A DNA stretch of 64,000 nucleotides from Shewanella woodyi ATCC 51908 (GCF_000019525.1 NC_010506.1:5828001-5892000), one strand, 5' to 3'; shown: positions 1-9,841, counted from the stretch's first letter. Numbers and translations are program-made. The notes: a model not told the origin generated them from the sequence alone.

Positions 1-283
1 TGTAACCGTGTCCCCTGTCTTTAATTTCATCGGCAATATTGCGGATCGCCATCATGGAAGATTGAGACTTAAGCTCTGCAACAAAGGTTCCCAAGCCTTG
101 AGTTCGCTCAAGCACGCCACTCTCCACCAGCTCAGTTAACCCTCGCCTAGCCGTCATTCGGCTACACTCAAACTGTTCAGCCAACTGGTTTTCAGAGGGG
201 ACACGAGTGTGCTCCTCCCACTCACCAGACTCGATGCGGGCTAGAATATATTGTTTGATCTCAGCAAACTTTGGCGTGGCCAC
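1..283 (-). CDS. hutC: Histidine utilisation repressor HutC, N-terminal part (cut by window edge)
   Basis: GntR/HutC-family transcriptional repressor of the histidine degradation genes. About 94 codons are present and the gene continues beyond base 1. The visible part reads as a GntR winged helix (a stretch with PSENQLAEQF and SRMTARRGL, then a wing ending in LERTQGLGTFV), followed by the start of the effector-binding UTRA domain. I chose the GTG at 281-283, preceded by a GGAGCGCC ribosome site; no better ATG is in frame. It is divergent from hutI, and the palindrome at 448-461 between them is a plausible operator. The known effector of HutC proteins is urocanate. The identity follows from family motifs plus the hutI neighbour. 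Confidence 0.9.
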   Translation of the reverse strand, partial: MATPKFAEIKQYILARIESGEWEEHTRVPSENQLAEQFECSRMTARRGLTELVESGVLERTQGLGTFVAELKSQSSMMAIRNIADEIKDRGHGY

Positions 284-447
284 TGGCGCTCCTTATATTT
301 GAATATTGCGCTAAGCTAAAAGGAACGAGATAAGCTGTTACCTTTGCTCCCTACTTAAGCGGGCAGTTTTGGTAGTTTTCAGTGCTTATTTCCCTTTTAG
401 GAACAACCGCGCTTTTCAAACGATTAAAATTACCGCTATAATCCTAG

Positions 448-461
448 CTTGTATATACAAG
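448..461. promoter_or_regulatory. HutC operator palindrome
   Basis: A perfect 14-bp palindrome, CTTGTATATACAAG, lies about 80 bp upstream of hutI in the hutC-hutI divergent region. It agrees with the CTTGTAtnTACAAG-like sites known for HutC in Pseudomonas. A half-site-like repeat (TACAAG) follows at about 466-471. Repressor binding is inferred, not shown. Confidence 0.7.
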
Positions 462-539
462 TAAATACAAGTTGGATCACACTTTTATTTTATTTAGTAT
501 TGATTCAACAAAACGCAGTTATCAATAAGAGAGCACATC

Positions 540-1766
540 ATGTCTTGGGATCAGGTCTGGATTGACGTCAACGTAGCAAGTATGGACCCTTCTGTATCAG
601 CACCTTACGGCGCAATAATAGATGCAGCGCTAGCTGTAAAAGATGGAAAAATTGCCTGGGTGGGACCCAGAGGAGAGCTGCCTGAGTTTGATGTGATGTC
701 AACGCCACTTTACAGAGGTAAAGGTGGCTGGATCACACCCGGACTTATCGACGCCCACACACACCTAGTCTTTGCCGGTAACCGCGCGAACGAATTCGAA
801 AAACGCTTACAAGGTGCTAGCTATGAAGAGATAGCTCGTAGCGGAGGCGGGATAATCTCCACCGTTAAAGCCTGCCGTGAAGCCAGTGAAGCAGAGCTAT
901 TTGAGCTTGGAAGAAAACGCCTTAATGCGCTTGCAAAAGAGGGAGTGACTACAGTTGAGATAAAGTCTGGCTATGGTTTAGACACGGCAACAGAGCTGAA
1001 ACTTTTACGTGTCGCCCGTGAGCTAGGCAAGCACCACCATGTCGATGTGAAGACCACTTTCTTAGGTGCCCACGCTATTCCACCAGAGTATAAAGATGAC
1101 GTCGAAGGCTATGTTGATTTAGTCATCAACGAGATGTTGCCCGCTGTTATTGCTGAAGATTTAGCCGATGCCGTCGATGTATTCTGTGAAAACATCGCAT
1201 TCAATATTGAGCAAACAGAGCGGGTACTCACTGCAGCCAAAGATGCGGGATTGGATATCAAGCTTCATGCCGAGCAACTCTCAAACTTAGGCGGCTCAAC
1301 CATGGCCGCCAAACTTGGCGCTAAATCAGTGGATCACATTGAATATCTTGATGAAGATGGAGTGGTAGCACTAAGTAAAAGTGGTACCTGTGCCACCCTA
1401 TTACCTGGGGCGTTCTACTTCCTGCGTGAAACCCAGATGCCACCGATAGATCTACTACGTAAACATAAAGTGCCTATGGTACTGGCCAGTGACTATAACC
1501 CAGGCTCGTCACCACTATGCTCAAGCCTACTGATGCTAAATATGGGTTGCACTCTATTTCGCTTAACACCGGAGGAAGCTTTAGCAGGCATGACTCGCAA
1601 TGCCGCCAAGGCACTCGGTGTTGAAGACAAAGTTGGCGTGTTAGCTGCTGGTATGCAAGCGGATTTCTGTTTGTGGGATATCAGTACACCAGCAGAGCTT
1701 GCCTACTCCTATGGCGTTGGAGTGTGCCTTGAAGTGGTGAAAGACGGTCACTTAGTACATCAGTAA
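540..1766 (+). CDS. hutI: Imidazolonepropionase HutI
   Basis: Third step of histidine degradation: hydrolyses 4-imidazolone-5-propanoate to N-formimino-L-glutamate in the cytoplasm. At 408 residues it has the usual family length and amidohydrolase-type metal ligands: [12 protein letters not shown] near residue 72 (HxH), a middle HAEQ segment near 248 and an Asp in [11 protein letters not shown] near 325. A weak GAGAG ribosome site lies just before the ATG. It is preceded by the likely HutC operator and divergent hutC. The other hut genes are not in this window. No disrupting change was seen. Confidence 0.95.
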   Translation: MSWDQVWIDVNVASMDPSVSAPYGAIIDAALAVKDGKIAWVGPRGELPEFDVMSTPLYRGKGGWITPGLIDAHTHLVFAGNRANEFEKRLQGASYEEIARSGGGIISTVKACREASEAELFELGRKRLNALAKEGVTTVEIKSGYGLDTATELKLLRVARELGKHHHVDVKTTFLGAHAIPPEYKDDVEGYVDLVINEMLPAVIAEDLADAVDVFCENIAFNIEQTERVLTAAKDAGLDIKLHAEQLSNLGGSTMAAKLGAKSVDHIEYLDEDGVVALSKSGTCATLLPGAFYFLRETQMPPIDLLRKHKVPMVLASDYNPGSSPLCSSLLMLNMGCTLFRLTPEEALAGMTRNAAKALGVEDKVGVLAAGMQADFCLWDISTPAELAYSYGVGVCLEVVKDGHLVHQ

Positions 1767-1889
1767 TTTATCACCTCTCTTACGATAGAGGTTAGCTCGT
1801 TTTAGATGGTTTCATCTGGCGTTATGGGTACTTGGTGGTTTTATGGTATCCATAACTTTGCTGGTATGAATAACCTGCAGTTCGCTGAT

Positions 1890-1980
1890 GTGCAGATACT
1901 TCTGTGACACGGCACGAGTATATCCCTATAGCCTCTACGACAGCATCCTTGCTGTCGAAAGGTCACAGCCACATCTGCAC
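1890..1980. repeat. Extragenic long inverted repeat with nested hairpin
   Basis: Three nested inverted segments lie between hutI and the next gene. GTGCAGAT (1890-1897) pairs with ATCTGCAC (1973-1980). CTGTGAC (1902-1908) pairs with GTCACAG (1962-1968). CGACAGCA (1938-1945) pairs with TGCTGTCG (1950-1957) around a 4-base loop. There is no U-run, so this is not a classical terminator. It looks like a REP/MITE-type extragenic element that can fold into a long cruciform or RNA hairpin. Whether it is dispersed in the genome cannot be judged from this window. Confidence 0.6.
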
Positions 1981-2035
1981 TGGTTGATTAACAAGAAAGT
2001 TATCTCTTCGATTTAATTTCAGACTTGAACATCAT

Positions 2036-2461
2036 CTAGTTACTTTTAAAACTGGTACGATGCCCCTTACAAATGTAGTAAATCAACAGGACTGATATTG
2101 ATGCAGTGAGTGATGATATTGTTGATGCGCTGCTAGCAAGTGAGCTGAAATCATATGCTGGGCGCAAGAGGTAGAGGCACTGATAGGCTATGGGGAGTTG
2201 CATTAAAATGGCTGAAAACAGATCGTCTGGCAGTTGTGAGAGAAACTTTCGGTAGCCAAAGTAAACGGAAGCTGAGAGGATAAACACTAAGCTAACATCA
2301 TGCAATATCAGCCACAGATACTGAATGCCATTTTCATTGAGATCTGCTGCAGCACTTAAGTAGCCCAAGATATAACTTGAAGCCAAACCAAACAAAGTCA
2401 GTATCATTTGAGCCAGCAAAAAGCCTATAGCCAGTGCAGGTAGATATCGGACTAGCTTCAT
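2036..2461 (-). CDS. Small membrane protein of unknown function
   Basis: About 141 residues from the ATG at 2461; a GTG at 2482 would add seven residues. Hydropathy by eye suggests four transmembrane segments: near residues 6-30, 45-65, 80-100 and 112-132. These are followed by a short basic tail (CKGHRTSFKSN). No recognisable catalytic motif is present and I do not recognise the family. It is divergent from the similarly sized membrane protein at 2544, with less than 90 bp between them. Confidence 0.6.
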   Translation of the reverse strand: MKLVRYLPALAIGFLLAQMILTLFGLASSYILGYLSAAADLNENGIQYLWLILHDVSLVFILSASVYFGYRKFLSQLPDDLFSAILMQLPIAYQCLYLLRPAYDFSSLASSASTISSLTASISVLLIYYICKGHRTSFKSN

Positions 2462-2543
2462 CTTCTCATTTCCGTAAGACACTCACTTTGATTGAACAAA
2501 CTTAAATTACTTTTGTCTTAATTAAAAATGGAATTTAGAGATA

Positions 2544-2993
2544 GTGATCATGATTCGGATTATATTAATTTTAGCTTCGGTGTTATTACTCGCCTACCCA
2601 CTCTGGGGCGTATTGCAACCAACAACCTACTTAACTGAATTATTGGAAGAATACCCTCTTGCAATCGAAACAACTTCAGTTCAAATACAGCAAGCGAGTG
2701 CACTACTTTGGATTAGTAATGGCATTTTAGCTACTGCCTTTTTGCTTATGGCCAAGTTTATAGGATCTCCTTCCACTTATCTTGCCGCTAAGTGGGGGGC
2801 CCTCTTACTTATCCTATACCCCATAATAAAAACGGTTATTGAAGTGTCCTCCGCAACTGTTTTGTACAGCCACCTCGAACACTCCCCTATTTCACTTGAG
2901 TTTTCATCAGTAAAACTATTCTACATTCTTTTCGGACTTGCCCTTTATGGCATAATTAAATCCCAACAAGGATTAACTCAACCAGCAAACTAA
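2544..2993 (+). CDS. Small membrane protein of unknown function
   Basis: About 149 residues, with a GTG start at 2544 or an ATG two codons later at 2550. Four hydrophobic segments are seen: residues about 3-25, 50-72, 80-102 and 122-140. An acidic loop follows the first helix (ELLEEYPLAIE). This resembles four-helix DUF-type membrane proteins but I cannot name the family. It converges on the outer-membrane protein gene at 3032 and is divergent from the membrane protein at 2036-2461. Confidence 0.6.
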   Translation: MIMIRIILILASVLLLAYPLWGVLQPTTYLTELLEEYPLAIETTSVQIQQASALLWISNGILATAFLLMAKFIGSPSTYLAAKWGALLLILYPIIKTVIEVSSATVLYSHLEHSPISLEFSSVKLFYILFGLALYGIIKSQQGLTQPAN

Positions 2994-3031
2994 ACTTAGA
3001 AAACTCAAACTTATGATCGATCCATAAGTGC

Positions 3032-3580
3032 CTAGAAACGATAATGCAAGCCTATGCCATATTGGACTAGGCTGATGTCGGCATAATAATTATCCAGCTC
3101 GCTGTTTTCAGGCTCTGTTTCATTAATCTCATAAAACACCCTTAGCGCCAAAGATTCAGTGATAGTGACATCGACGCCAGCACCAAACAGCCAACCAGTG
3201 CCTTGATAACTCTCATCAACCTCGTCATCATCACTGTAGATTCGGTTAAGCACGAGTCCCGCTTTCAAATAGCCAGTCACACTGTCAGTAAAAGCATGCC
3301 GTATGACTGGAGAGAGAGAAAACGCCGCCATACGAACATCAACCTCATCGACAAAGCTATCGGTTGCAAAAAAACCCGCCTCTATACCAAAGCTGTCATT
3401 GAAGTTATAACCACCATAGACTCCTAGACCCTTAGCAGACTCATCTAAAACACCGATGTTATCCTCAAGGCTAGTTTGATTCGCTTGACCACCTAGATAA
3501 AAGCCCAGATCTTTAGCGGCAAAAGCAGGTGTTGATACTGCCAGTAATATACCAGCAGTTAACAGAGAGTTGAGTTTCAT
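3032..3580 (-). CDS. Small outer-membrane beta-barrel protein
   Basis: 182 residues from the ATG at 3580, which has AGGGATAGTA upstream; a longer frame to 3625 would put junk before the signal peptide. A clear Sec signal peptide (MKLNSLLTAGILLAVSTPAFA) is followed by alternating strands such as LGFYLGGQANQ, GLGVYGGYNF and GWLFGAGVDVTI. The protein ends in the aromatic C-terminal signature LHYRF typical of outer-membrane barrels. The pattern fits an eight-stranded OmpA-like/OmpW-like porin-family barrel. The function is unknown: small barrels of this type are structural, adhesive or transport proteins. Confidence 0.75.
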   Translation of the reverse strand: MKLNSLLTAGILLAVSTPAFAAKDLGFYLGGQANQTSLEDNIGVLDESAKGLGVYGGYNFNDSFGIEAGFFATDSFVDEVDVRMAAFSLSPVIRHAFTDSVTGYLKAGLVLNRIYSDDDEVDESYQGTGWLFGAGVDVTITESLALRVFYEINETEPENSELDNYYADISLVQYGIGLHYRF

Positions 3581-3783
3581 TACTATCCCTAAATTTATCC
3601 GTTTGCCATATCCATTTAACAGCAAACATATTTAAAATCGCCGAGATATTAACCTTTTACCTACAAAAAAACAAAAAATGGAAAGGTTGAGAGCTACCGC
3701 AGTAACCTTTTAAAACTCAGAAGAATAGAGAACCTAGTAGTCTACTGCCAGCATATATGTTCAACTGGCAGCAGACAGGTCAA

Positions 3784-6474
3784 TTATCGTGTTAAGTACA
3801 TAGCGTTTTCAGTTGAAAATGTGAGTCTATTTCGGTCAAAAGAATCTGTTTTATTTATAAAATGAAGTGACCGAGGATATATGGGCCCGAGTAAATTTGG
3901 TCCTTGCCAAATTATTTTTCCCGTAGTTAAGTCAACCTCTGAAATATAAAACTTTTCTTCATTGCTATAAACACCACTCCTTGATGCCACCAATGCATTG
4001 TCATCGACGACAATAAAGTCAGTAACTTCTTCATCAAGGGCAATACTTACACGAGGTACCAAATCGAGATCGTAGCTAGTTATTTTATTGTAGCCAGTAC
4101 CTTCACTACAAATAAGACTTGCATCAGAAGTTCGGTAGCCAATTCGTTCGCAATAAATGTTTTCTCTGGTCCTCTGTATGAGCTTGCTGTTACTCACTTC
4201 ATAAATGATTACTTCTGAATAGGTACTGACTGATAAGTAATTAATACCGTCTCTTTCAAAAATCAATAGATCAGTTATATGGCTGCCAAAAACCTTCTCA
4301 TCAAATAATCGCTGCTCTGTAACGTCAAGTAATTGAATACGTGTTCCGCTCACCGCAAGCAGATCTTCTTGACCATCACCATCGACATCTAAGGATTCTA
4401 TAATACCATAATCTTTTGATTGCTCTCCCTCTCCTCCCCAAAGCGTTCTAAAGGTATCAAGTTCTTTTACCAATAAAAAACCATCATAAAGGTCAGATGA
4501 ACCCAAGAAAATATCAGCATAACCATCATGGTTATAATCGATCACTTTGGCATGCTTGGATCTATTCCAGTTAGAGGCAGTTTCGTCACTGAAACGTAAT
4601 TCTCCCAGGTTATCCATCACAATAATTCGCTGGCCAGAATGGCTGCTAGAACTCGGTGCAACAAAAACGGTACTAAAATTACCTGGAGAAATTTGACCCC
4701 AACCCGATGAGGTAAACCTTAATAATTGTTGCTCTATCTCACTACTCCAAGCAATTTGTGGTTCCACCCCAAGATCTGCAACAGCTATAATATCAGGACC
4801 ACTTGATGTATGTCCTGAACCCCAAACAATTTCATCCGCACCATCATTATCGATATCACCTGTAACAATTGAAGATGAACTATGCTCAATTAAATCTAAA
4901 CGCCACACTTCTACAGGCTTTTCTTCTTGAACATCTACCGCATAGATGTATCCCCACTGGCAGTTACCAATGAGAATTTCACTATCAGGATCACTGTCAA
5001 TGTTAGCTGTTTTTACCGTACAAATATTATCTCTCTCAGTTGTCATATCAAAAAGTAAAGACTTAGATATAACACTATAAACACTGACCTTGCCCCAACG
5101 CGGTGCCCCGACAATTTCAGCAACTCCATCACCATCTATATCGCCAAGTGAGATATCATCTCCAAACCCGGAAAAAAATAGCCATTCATTCTCACCTGAA
5201 ATGCTATCAAAAACATAGCCAGAGTTAGTCACTAGCTCTAATTGCTCGTCTTCATCTACGTTTGCCAATCTAACTTGTGTTGTTGCAGCAGACACGCTGT
5301 AGCTAAATTTTATTTTACCAGTATTTGCGTTTATTAAGTGAACCTGATGCCCCATCGTCCCAAATGTGAGCATAACTAAATCATCTGAACTCGCGTTTGA
5401 ATTATCATTACCACCGACATCTAAAAATGTGAGCGTCTCGTCCTCATATATTGTCTCCATTGGTTTAGACAAATCAGTTATTCTATAAAGACCATGATCG
5501 GACAAAACAATAATATCAGTTCGATTATCGTGATTAATATCCTGCGCTACAGTTTTGAGTGTCCTAGAATCACCTATAGGCGCGTAGGGATAAACCCACT
5601 CTTGCCTATAGCTCGCACCAGTATGAGACAATAAACTTATCACCCCCTCCGAACTGCTAGATAACAATTCATTTTTACCATCCCCATCAAAGTCAGCGAC
5701 CCATAAGTTATTACTCGAATAAGGGATTTCAATGCCAGTTCTTACTAACGGTTGCTGCGCCAAATCGTCAACAACCCTAACAACTAATAGTTTGTCTTCA
5801 ATACTATTTTCAGCAGAAATTGCAAAATTATATTCTTGTTCACGAGTAAAAAATAAGTTGTCTGGTTGCCAATGAATCACACCATTAGCATCGAATGTCA
5901 TCCCCTGTGGGCCATAAAGTAATTGCGGGTTTATTAACTGATAGCTTTCTTGGATAAGGCTTATACTTGCCCGTTCACCTGCGAGAATAGCCGTAGATAG
6001 TGGATTCGTATCAATTGGCACATTACGATCTAGTTCAGTAATTACCTCTACAGCATCTACTGATGCATAGAAGCTGAGTTGATGATCACTGTTAAATTTA
6101 ATAAACAATGTCGCTATTTGACCCACGATATTTCCGCGGTCGCCTTGGCAATCAGCTTCCCCATTTTGACTTTCAAAAGTCAACTCCAGTTTATGCGCCT
6201 GACCAGTTGAAACTGTATTCTCAAAAGTAAATACTCCCTCAATAAACTCCCCACCTGTTTGTACGCTAAATGTGCTATCAGAATAAAATTGATAGACCTC
6301 TTTACAGTCAAACTCTTCAACGTACTCTAGCCAGGTTCCTGTAATATCATTTGTTACACTGACAGGTGTAGTAGTACCACTGTTAGAACCATTATCAGAT
6401 GACTCCCCACCGCCTCCACATGCTGCAGTGACTAACAATAGTAAACTTAAAGCCGTCTTCCTTAACATTTCCAC
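3784..6474 (-). CDS. FG-GAP/VCBS-repeat lipoprotein
   Basis: 896 residues. The N terminus is a lipoprotein signal (LLLLVTAAC, lipobox Cys at about 19) followed by a Gly/Ser-rich linker, so the protein should be membrane-anchored. A short domain of about residues 40-150 (lipocalin-like wording such as ITGTWLEYVEEFDCKEVYQF) is followed by a putative-Ig-like segment. Many FG-GAP/VCBS-type repeats then form a beta-propeller, with Ca-binding loops such as DFDGDGKNE, DIDGDGVAE, DIDNDGADE, YNHDGYADI and DVDGDGQED. Such proteins are usually surface-associated; the ligand is unknown. It lies just downstream of the peptide-export cluster but about 275 bp from its last gene, so co-transcription is not evident. 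Confidence 0.8.
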   Translation of the reverse strand: MEMLRKTALSLLLLVTAACGGGGESSDNGSNSGTTTPVSVTNDITGTWLEYVEEFDCKEVYQFYSDSTFSVQTGGEFIEGVFTFENTVSTGQAHKLELTFESQNGEADCQGDRGNIVGQIATLFIKFNSDHQLSFYASVDAVEVITELDRNVPIDTNPLSTAILAGERASISLIQESYQLINPQLLYGPQGMTFDANGVIHWQPDNLFFTREQEYNFAISAENSIEDKLLVVRVVDDLAQQPLVRTGIEIPYSSNNLWVADFDGDGKNELLSSSSEGVISLLSHTGASYRQEWVYPYAPIGDSRTLKTVAQDINHDNRTDIIVLSDHGLYRITDLSKPMETIYEDETLTFLDVGGNDNSNASSDDLVMLTFGTMGHQVHLINANTGKIKFSYSVSAATTQVRLANVDEDEQLELVTNSGYVFDSISGENEWLFFSGFGDDISLGDIDGDGVAEIVGAPRWGKVSVYSVISKSLLFDMTTERDNICTVKTANIDSDPDSEILIGNCQWGYIYAVDVQEEKPVEVWRLDLIEHSSSSIVTGDIDNDGADEIVWGSGHTSSGPDIIAVADLGVEPQIAWSSEIEQQLLRFTSSGWGQISPGNFSTVFVAPSSSSHSGQRIIVMDNLGELRFSDETASNWNRSKHAKVIDYNHDGYADIFLGSSDLYDGFLLVKELDTFRTLWGGEGEQSKDYGIIESLDVDGDGQEDLLAVSGTRIQLLDVTEQRLFDEKVFGSHITDLLIFERDGINYLSVSTYSEVIIYEVSNSKLIQRTRENIYCERIGYRTSDASLICSEGTGYNKITSYDLDLVPRVSIALDEEVTDFIVVDDNALVASRSGVYSNEEKFYISEVDLTTGKIIWQGPNLLGPIYPRSLHFINKTDSFDRNRLTFSTENAMYLTR

Positions 6475-6749
6475 ACCTCTTACTAACTAATGACCATCAC
6501 CCAAAAATAAAACACATTGCAAACAACAATTAAAATCATTTTTCACCACAACCAACAACTCATCAACAATTAATTGTGGAGGATCATAACTTACAGACAT
6601 ATTCACCAGCCAACAACTTTAGTAGCTAATAAATTCCGGCCTATAGACCTAGCATGATCATGAATAAACGCTCAATGTATCAAAGTAGCTATACAGACCT
6701 TCATCGTAAACACCACCTAAAGTTTGCAATTCATTGAAACCAAATTTAT

Positions 6750-7937
6750 TTACATCGCTTTTTTTCTTACTTCCAATTCGACTAACCTCTCGGTGTATTT
6801 ATTCCTCCAAAAGGGGTGGTCTGTATTTTTCAAAGCTAGCTTTTCATGCGTAACAGCCCTTTCAAACTCTCCCACTTCAGCATAAGCTTGTGCAAGAGCA
6901 TGGTGGGCAGTATGTGAGTGAGGATATGCATCCACGGCAACTTGATAGATGGCTATCGCTTTATTTTTTGCCGTTTTACCGCCTTTATCAGCTTCATACT
7001 TAGCAAGGGCAATGAGAGAGGCCGTTGCAGGCACTTCGAACCCATACTTTTCATCAGTAAGATATTGATAATGAGCAAGTATCGCTTGTGGGCCTTTACT
7101 TGATATCTCTGAATCAGGCTCAAGCATCTTATGGTAATCATTAAAGAGTAACTCAATACCATAGGCTGTCGCCAAAATAGGTTGAGTCATGTAATAGCTG
7201 CCATCAAAACGTTTAATATGGTATTCCAACGCTGGCGAAGCCGTGGCTTTTATTATGGTCTCCATCTCAGCAAAGCTAGCCAATTGCCTCTGCTCAAAGC
7301 CACTGTCACTAGTGCTCATAAACAGAAAACGTGGCTTCCCTTTCATTGCTGCCAGTTTTTTCGGTGCATCTTTAATAACAAAAGCAAAATCTTTGCTTAA
7401 TACAGGGCTTGCGACAAAGTATGCATTAAACAGCTCTGGTCGGTTAAGCAAGGTATAGAGGCCAAGTCCAGCATTACCAGTAAAGCCATTCATGATCCGA
7501 AAGCCATTGGTTCTATACTGCTTATCGATAGTCGGTAATAGTGCCAACTCCATAAAGTCGAGCAGCTTAGTATCGCCTCTCTCCTCAATGGCTAACTCTT
7601 TTAATTCACCCAGAGTTTTATCGCCATCGGGCGCGGTGACGATAATCGTTTCCAACCATGGCCAATCACCATTGTGGCTCATCCAATCGTGCATACCATT
7701 AAGATATGCCTGACTACGGGGATGAAAGTCAAATAGCACAAGATAACGTTTATCTTTGTTATTAAAGTAACTCGGAGGTAAGGTCACATTAAAAGTGATA
7801 GGCTTATCAGAGTATGAAGTGGCGACATCAAGCGTAGTGATTAGCTCCTGTCCAGCACTGCTTTGAGCATTAACCGAAGCGATATTTAGCACAAGTACAA
7901 AAAGTAAGCTCAGGCTAAACATTAGCGTTTTTAGCAT
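6750..7937 (-). CDS. Esterase-fold (PF00756-like) protein with TPR tail, probably catalytically degenerate
   Basis: 395 residues from the ATG at 7937 (GGAAG ribosome site); an in-frame ATG at 7952 adds five residues before the signal peptide. A Sec signal (about residues 1-25, ending SVNA) predicts a periplasmic protein. The middle matches the esterase D/IroE-like alpha/beta hydrolase family (VTLPPSYF, YLVLFDFHPRSQAYL, IIVTAPDG). The nucleophile elbow reads NGFTGNAGLG instead of GxSxG, and the usual His near the end of the domain is replaced by DGSYYMTQP. The last 80 residues look like TPR repeats (AIAIYQVAVDAYPHSHTAHHALAQAYAEVGEFERAV). It is the last gene of the TCS/exporter operon, 37 bp after the response regulator. 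A binding or accessory role is more likely than hydrolysis. Confidence 0.75.
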   Translation of the reverse strand: MLKTLMFSLSLLFVLVLNIASVNAQSSAGQELITTLDVATSYSDKPITFNVTLPPSYFNNKDKRYLVLFDFHPRSQAYLNGMHDWMSHNGDWPWLETIIVTAPDGDKTLGELKELAIEERGDTKLLDFMELALLPTIDKQYRTNGFRIMNGFTGNAGLGLYTLLNRPELFNAYFVASPVLSKDFAFVIKDAPKKLAAMKGKPRFLFMSTSDSGFEQRQLASFAEMETIIKATASPALEYHIKRFDGSYYMTQPILATAYGIELLFNDYHKMLEPDSEISSKGPQAILAHYQYLTDEKYGFEVPATASLIALAKYEADKGGKTAKNKAIAIYQVAVDAYPHSHTAHHALAQAYAEVGEFERAVTHEKLALKNTDHPFWRNKYTERLVELEVRKKAM

Positions 7938-7974
7938 GTTGTTATCTTCCATGATTTAGGTGATTTTGAATCAA

Positions 7975-8715
7975 TCAGAAACTATCGATACTAAATATCT
8001 TACGTAATAGCTGAACCTGTCTTCGACTAACATCGATCTCTTGCCCATTGTTCATATGCACCTGCAAGCTTCCAGATGCCATTCCCTCCTCAATTTTGTC
8101 AATTTGATCAACACGGACAATATCGCTACGACTGGCTTTAAAAAAAACTGCGGGATCAAGCTTCTTCTCTACTTTAGAGAGTGAGATATGGAGGTAAGAT
8201 TTACCTGAATCAGAGTAAACAGCCACATGATTTCCCAAAGACTCAAAACGGCAAATTTCATTGATTCTGACAATCTTATAATCGGAACCAAACTTCAATA
8301 ACAGGCCATGATTATCTGGTAAGCACTGAATATCATCCTGTTCAGTCTCATCATGGGTTTCCTGTATAAGACGGACTTTATTTAATACAGCCTCTAGCCG
8401 CTCAGGCATAATTGGTTTAACAATATAATCAAATGCATTCAGCTCAAACGCATCTACCGCATGCTCACTAAATGCGGTACAAAAAACTAACTGAAACTGC
8501 TGAGACTCAGCCTGCTTAGCAAACTCAAGGCCATCCATCTCCGGCATCTGTATATCAACAAAGGCTAAATCAACAGAGGTTTTTTTTAATAGTTCTAGTG
8601 CCTGATGTCCATCTTCCGCCTCGCCAACAATTTCAATATCGACATACTTACTTAATAGACGGGTTAGCTCTAAGCGAGCTAAATACTCATCGTCAACGAT
8701 TAGTACTTTTAACAT
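7975..8715 (-). CDS. LytTR-family response regulator
   Basis: 246 residues from the ATG at 8715 (MLKVLIVDDE, GGAG upstream). Residues 1-115 are a receiver domain with acidic pair D8/D9, phosphoacceptor D54 (AFVDIQMPEMDG), the conserved T/A region (FCTAFSEHA) and the KP motif near residue 104. After a linker, residues about 140-246 form a LytTR DNA-binding domain (IVRINEICRFESLGNHVAVYS, FFKASRSDIVRVDQIDKI). Its start overlaps the end of the kinase gene by 23 bp, so the two are translationally coupled. LytTR proteins bind direct repeats with an ACCGTT-like core. Such repeats occur upstream of three transcription units in this cluster (13722-13751, 15188-15217, 17355-17384), which are its likely targets. 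Confidence 0.92.
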   Translation of the reverse strand: MLKVLIVDDEYLARLELTRLLSKYVDIEIVGEAEDGHQALELLKKTSVDLAFVDIQMPEMDGLEFAKQAESQQFQLVFCTAFSEHAVDAFELNAFDYIVKPIMPERLEAVLNKVRLIQETHDETEQDDIQCLPDNHGLLLKFGSDYKIVRINEICRFESLGNHVAVYSDSGKSYLHISLSKVEKKLDPAVFFKASRSDIVRVDQIDKIEEGMASGSLQVHMNNGQEIDVSRRQVQLLRKIFSIDSF

Positions 8716-9841
8716 GGGGAAGCTCCATTGAAACGGTAAATTGCTCATTATCTAAAGCACTGGCAAACTTATATTGTCTGGCAAACATCAACTCTAATCG
8801 TTTTTTTACATTGTGTAGGCCAACTCGTGTACCAGGTTGATCTTTAGGGGAGTAAACACTATTTGTAACAGACAAGCGCCACATATTTGGCGTTATAGTC
8901 TGACTCTTAATATGGATAAAACCAGGCTTGCTACTAGTTGAGATACCATGTTTTATGGCATTCTCCGCTAATGTCAGTAAAGTTAGTGTCGGGATCTGCT
9001 CCAGCAGAGTACTCTCATCAAGATCCACGGTTAACTCTAATCGCTTATCAAAACGTACTTTCTCAATAGCTAAATATTTAGAGGTGAGTAACCAGTCTTG
9101 CTCTAAAGTTGACTGAATTTGAATTTGTGACTGCATCTGATTTCGTAGAAGATCAGAAAGAAGAGTAATAACTTCAGCTGCTTTTTCTTGATCAGCAAAA
9201 ATTAACGCTCTAATGCTATTTAAGGTATTAAACAGAAAGTGCGGGCTTAATTGATTAGTTAGCTGCTGAATTTGACTTTCATTAACTTGAACCTGCAACT
9301 CCTTCTTATTCTTATGAAACTGCCATACAAGGTAAGCAACACTCCATAAAAATAGGGTCGCGAAAGACTCTAAAGTACCGATAATAGCGATGGCTAATAG
9401 GGTTACTTCTCCACCCAACTCTCCTTTTTGAGTAATCACTTGGATTTGACTAATATCTGTTCCTTTTAAAAAGCTCATCTGTCCCATACTGTAGGAAGAC
9501 AAAAAATAGATAAAGGAGATTAAAGCGACATATAGGAGTCCTTTAAGTGAACCTTTAATATCCACACTTGAACCGATTAAATTCATTCTGAGATAGGGTC
9601 TAATCAAGCAATGGCATACAGCGACAAGTAATGAAGCTTCTAGAAAAGAGCGGAGGATAATGTCGTTATAGTGGCGATCTGGAACCTCGATGAGCGAAAG
9701 CATCACAGACCAAGTCAAAATAAAATGCAGCCAAAACATAATAAGCATGGCTGCACGGTAACTCTTACTTGTATTACGGCTATTTCGGTAATAGTTTACA
9801 AACCAATTAGGTTCAACAGTGCTACTCATAGCGTAAGGCAT
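8693..9841 (-). CDS. LytS-type sensor histidine kinase
   Basis: 382 residues. The N-terminal half has four or more hydrophobic segments (about 31-52, 62-82, 98-120, 145-172). A His_kinase (PF06580) phosphorylation domain follows, with the active His at about 201 in LSPHFLFNTLNSIRAL. The C-terminal HATPase contains TLAENAIKHG (N box) and GTRVGLHNVKKRLEL (G box). An alternative start is the ATG four codons in. It overlaps the permease gene upstream and the response regulator downstream, so it belongs to the exporter operon. A kinase with a multi-helix membrane sensor next to a LytTR regulator is the architecture of Gram-positive peptide quorum-sensing systems. Sensing of the clustered peptide is inferred only. 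Confidence 0.92.
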   Translation of the reverse strand: MPYAMSSTVEPNWFVNYYRNSRNTSKSYRAAMLIMFWLHFILTWSVMLSLIEVPDRHYNDIILRSFLEASLLVAVCHCLIRPYLRMNLIGSSVDIKGSLKGLLYVALISFIYFLSSYSMGQMSFLKGTDISQIQVITQKGELGGEVTLLAIAIIGTLESFATLFLWSVAYLVWQFHKNKKELQVQVNESQIQQLTNQLSPHFLFNTLNSIRALIFADQEKAAEVITLLSDLLRNQMQSQIQIQSTLEQDWLLTSKYLAIEKVRFDKRLELTVDLDESTLLEQIPTLTLLTLAENAIKHGISTSSKPGFIHIKSQTITPNMWRLSVTNSVYSPKDQPGTRVGLHNVKKRLELMFARQYKFASALDNEQFTVSMELPHVKSTNR

